DNA of 64,000 bases from Linnemannia hyalina (lineage: Eukaryota > Mortierellomycota > Mortierellomycetes > Mortierellales > Mortierellaceae): positions 1,364,001 to 1,428,000 of the forward strand of contig JAHRHY010000003.1 of the NCBI GenBank assembly GCA_019671135.1, in the 5' to 3' direction. Shown here in pieces: positions 62,519 to 64,000 of the stretch. Below the pieces are notes generated by a model. That model was given only the letters and a program-made list of their open reading frames with translations. It was not told where the DNA came from and ran no database searches. Within the stretch, counting starts at the first letter, position 1; each line of letters begins with the position of its first letter. The position numbers and the translations under genes are program-made.

Positions 62519-63616
62519 AAGCAAGACACCCTTTCTTTGTTCATGATTATTTAGATTTTTTTCTTCTCTCCTCCGTCCATAAACATTCTCTTCTTTTTGC
62601 CATCATAATATCCATGCCTCATACTTTCCAAGAAATCATGTCACTTTCCTGCCATTACCCCCAATTTACAGACAATGGTACTCCTCCTCTTTCATCTTTA
62701 AGAATGATTGATGATCAGCAGAAGGTCGATCCCCATCCAGGCACCATCACAAGCCTCTTTGTCTCTGATAATTCTCCCGTAGCTCATAACTGATCACTGT
62801 GTCAGACATTGCCGCTGAGGGATAAGAAAACAATTTTTGATTAAAAAACAAAAGAAGAGAGAGAAGAGAGCAGCAACAACCCCACTCTTCTTTTTCACCC
62901 CTTTTATGAACCAATTCGACCTGTGTATTTGCAATGGTGATTCGTGACCCCCCCTGACTGGCTGGAAGGTGTAATATTACAATTACAGATTCTCGCTCTG
63001 ACTCTTCTTTTAGACCATTGTTGGTTGTGTTTTTATTTGTCTTTTTCGCATCCATCCACTCTTCCACCTCGCTCCTCACTCACTCACTCACTTATTCACT
63101 AATTCAATCGCCCCTTGCTTTTACTTTCACTTACCGCCTCATCCGTCGCACCCCTCACACTCCCGACAAACAACAACTTCACCTTACCGACACAACCTTC
63201 CCGCCTTGACGTGGCCTTTTTTTATCCTCCTGCGCCGGAAATCGATTCGTATGTGTCGAGAACATTAAAATAGCCTCGCAATCGCCACCTCGCTCTAGCC
63301 TTTTTTTACGTTCGCCTTGTCCCGCCTCTCCATCGTCACTGCCTCTACTGCCCAAACTTTCCTCTCCCTTTGCCATCGCAACAAAGCAGCGCCTCTTGTT
63401 TGGCAAACCACCACACCTTCAAATCACACCCGTCGCGCTGACCGATCGTTCGCACTTTTTCTTTTTTTTTTCATTGTACTGGTCCTCTCTCGTTCACTTT
63501 GCTAGAATCAATTCAGAGTTCAATCGATCGCGCCAAGGACAACAACGTTCATGAATATCCTCGCACCTCTCTTCAGCTCATAACTCGCGTCACCACACCA
63601 CCACATCTCGAAAGCC
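62519..63616. other. 1.1-kb intergenic region
   Basis: OGDH 3' flank, T-rich DNA, then from 63030 a strongly C/T-rich leader for the next gene. No gene supported. Confidence 0.5.
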
Positions 63617-64000
63617 ATGAGCATGACGCCACGCTCCACGACATCTCAAATGCCGTTCGAATTCGGCATGCCCATCGACCCAGGCTTTCACAAGGTGCTG
63701 CAGTCAAAGATCAGGACCCTTCTTCACTCAAAAGCAGAAGGGTAGGTGTGCTGGATATACGTACATGTTCTCTTCTTTTTGTTTAGTGGAAAATGGTGGC
63801 GTCGACAGGCAGGACACCAATCGGGACTTTGCGCCAGTCTGGATCCGTTCTACGCCAATACAGAGGCATCCAATGGCCGCTCTCCGCCAAACAACGTCAA
63901 AGTGAATGAGCTGCAGGATTCACCAGAACTCGGAGCACGCAACACCCGTCACCAGCACAAGGTCTCAACAGAGACTACTTGTAATGAACAAGTGGACGCA
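63617..64000 (+). CDS. Unrecognised gene, 5' end only
   Basis: Exon 1 (63617-63741, MSMTPRSTTSQMPFEFGMPI...) ends in a GTAGGT donor; the acceptor TTTAG before 63787 restores the frame (GGKWWRRQAG) and it stays open to the window edge. The visible part is polar and Asn/Ser/Thr-rich with no domain I recognise. A competing longer frame starting upstream hits a stop soon after the same splice, so this one is preferred. Too little is present to suggest a function. Confidence 0.42.

Noticed and set aside
61568..62524. 318-codon antisense frame in OGDH
   Set aside because: Arises from strong C-ending codon bias of the sense gene.

Overview
The window reads as nuclear DNA of an early-diverging filamentous fungus, most plausibly Mucoromycota/Mortierellaceae-like. 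The reasons are short GT-AG introns with GTAAGT-type donors, chitin synthase family genes, a PalC-type pH-signalling gene, compact intergenic spacers with C/T-rich leaders, and a PIF/Harbinger plus TnpB/Fanzor-type insertion. The taxon is inferred; there is no rRNA to confirm it. I saw no tRNA, rRNA or CRISPR array.

Layout. 1-1607 (-): N-terminal part of a class IV-like chitin synthase, running off the left edge. 2447-5801 (-): Nup85/Nup75 nucleoporin. 6417-7334 (+): four-repeat polyubiquitin. 7845-10087 (+): PalC-like BRO1 protein. 10533-11114 (+): decayed secreted Cys/Thr-rich gene. 11587-18262 (-): exportin-7. 19125-23218 (-): TBC1D5-like Rab GAP. 23620-29058 (-): a 1518-residue ankyrin/chitin-synthase-like fusion whose catalytic motifs are lost. 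29059-32231: long gene-free stretch with microsatellites. 32232-35450 (-): MCM-binding protein. 35721-36120 (+): 67-residue HMG/YABBY-like protein. 36369-38403 (-): Arp9-like actin-related protein, divergent from 38631-39769 (+) TVP23. 40173-41711 (+): aldo/keto reductase with a mitochondrial-type leader. 43051-47061 (+): ABCA-type half transporter. 47296-49896 (+): unrecognised helical protein. 50128-58524: accessory island (below). 59086-62518 (+): 2-oxoglutarate dehydrogenase E1. 63617-64000 (+): start of an unrecognised gene.

The most unusual part is 50128-58524. A PIF/Harbinger pair (Myb/SANT-like ORF and DDE transposase, convergent) is followed, head to head with the transposase and only 177 bp away, by a nine-exon gene for a 1682-residue protein. 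Its C-terminus carries a TnpB/Fanzor RuvC nuclease with D1248, E1552, D1608 and a Cys4 zinc finger all intact. The Harbinger transposase has a Tyr in place of its second catalytic Asp, so the neighbouring transposase looks dead while the Fanzor-like gene looks intact. The second unusual item is the ankyrin-fused pseudo-chitin-synthase.

Exon boundaries quoted to the base were checked for GT/GC-AG ends and reading phase. Elsewhere gene limits are start-to-stop spans with only partly resolved introns. Functions are from recognised family motifs, without database searches.
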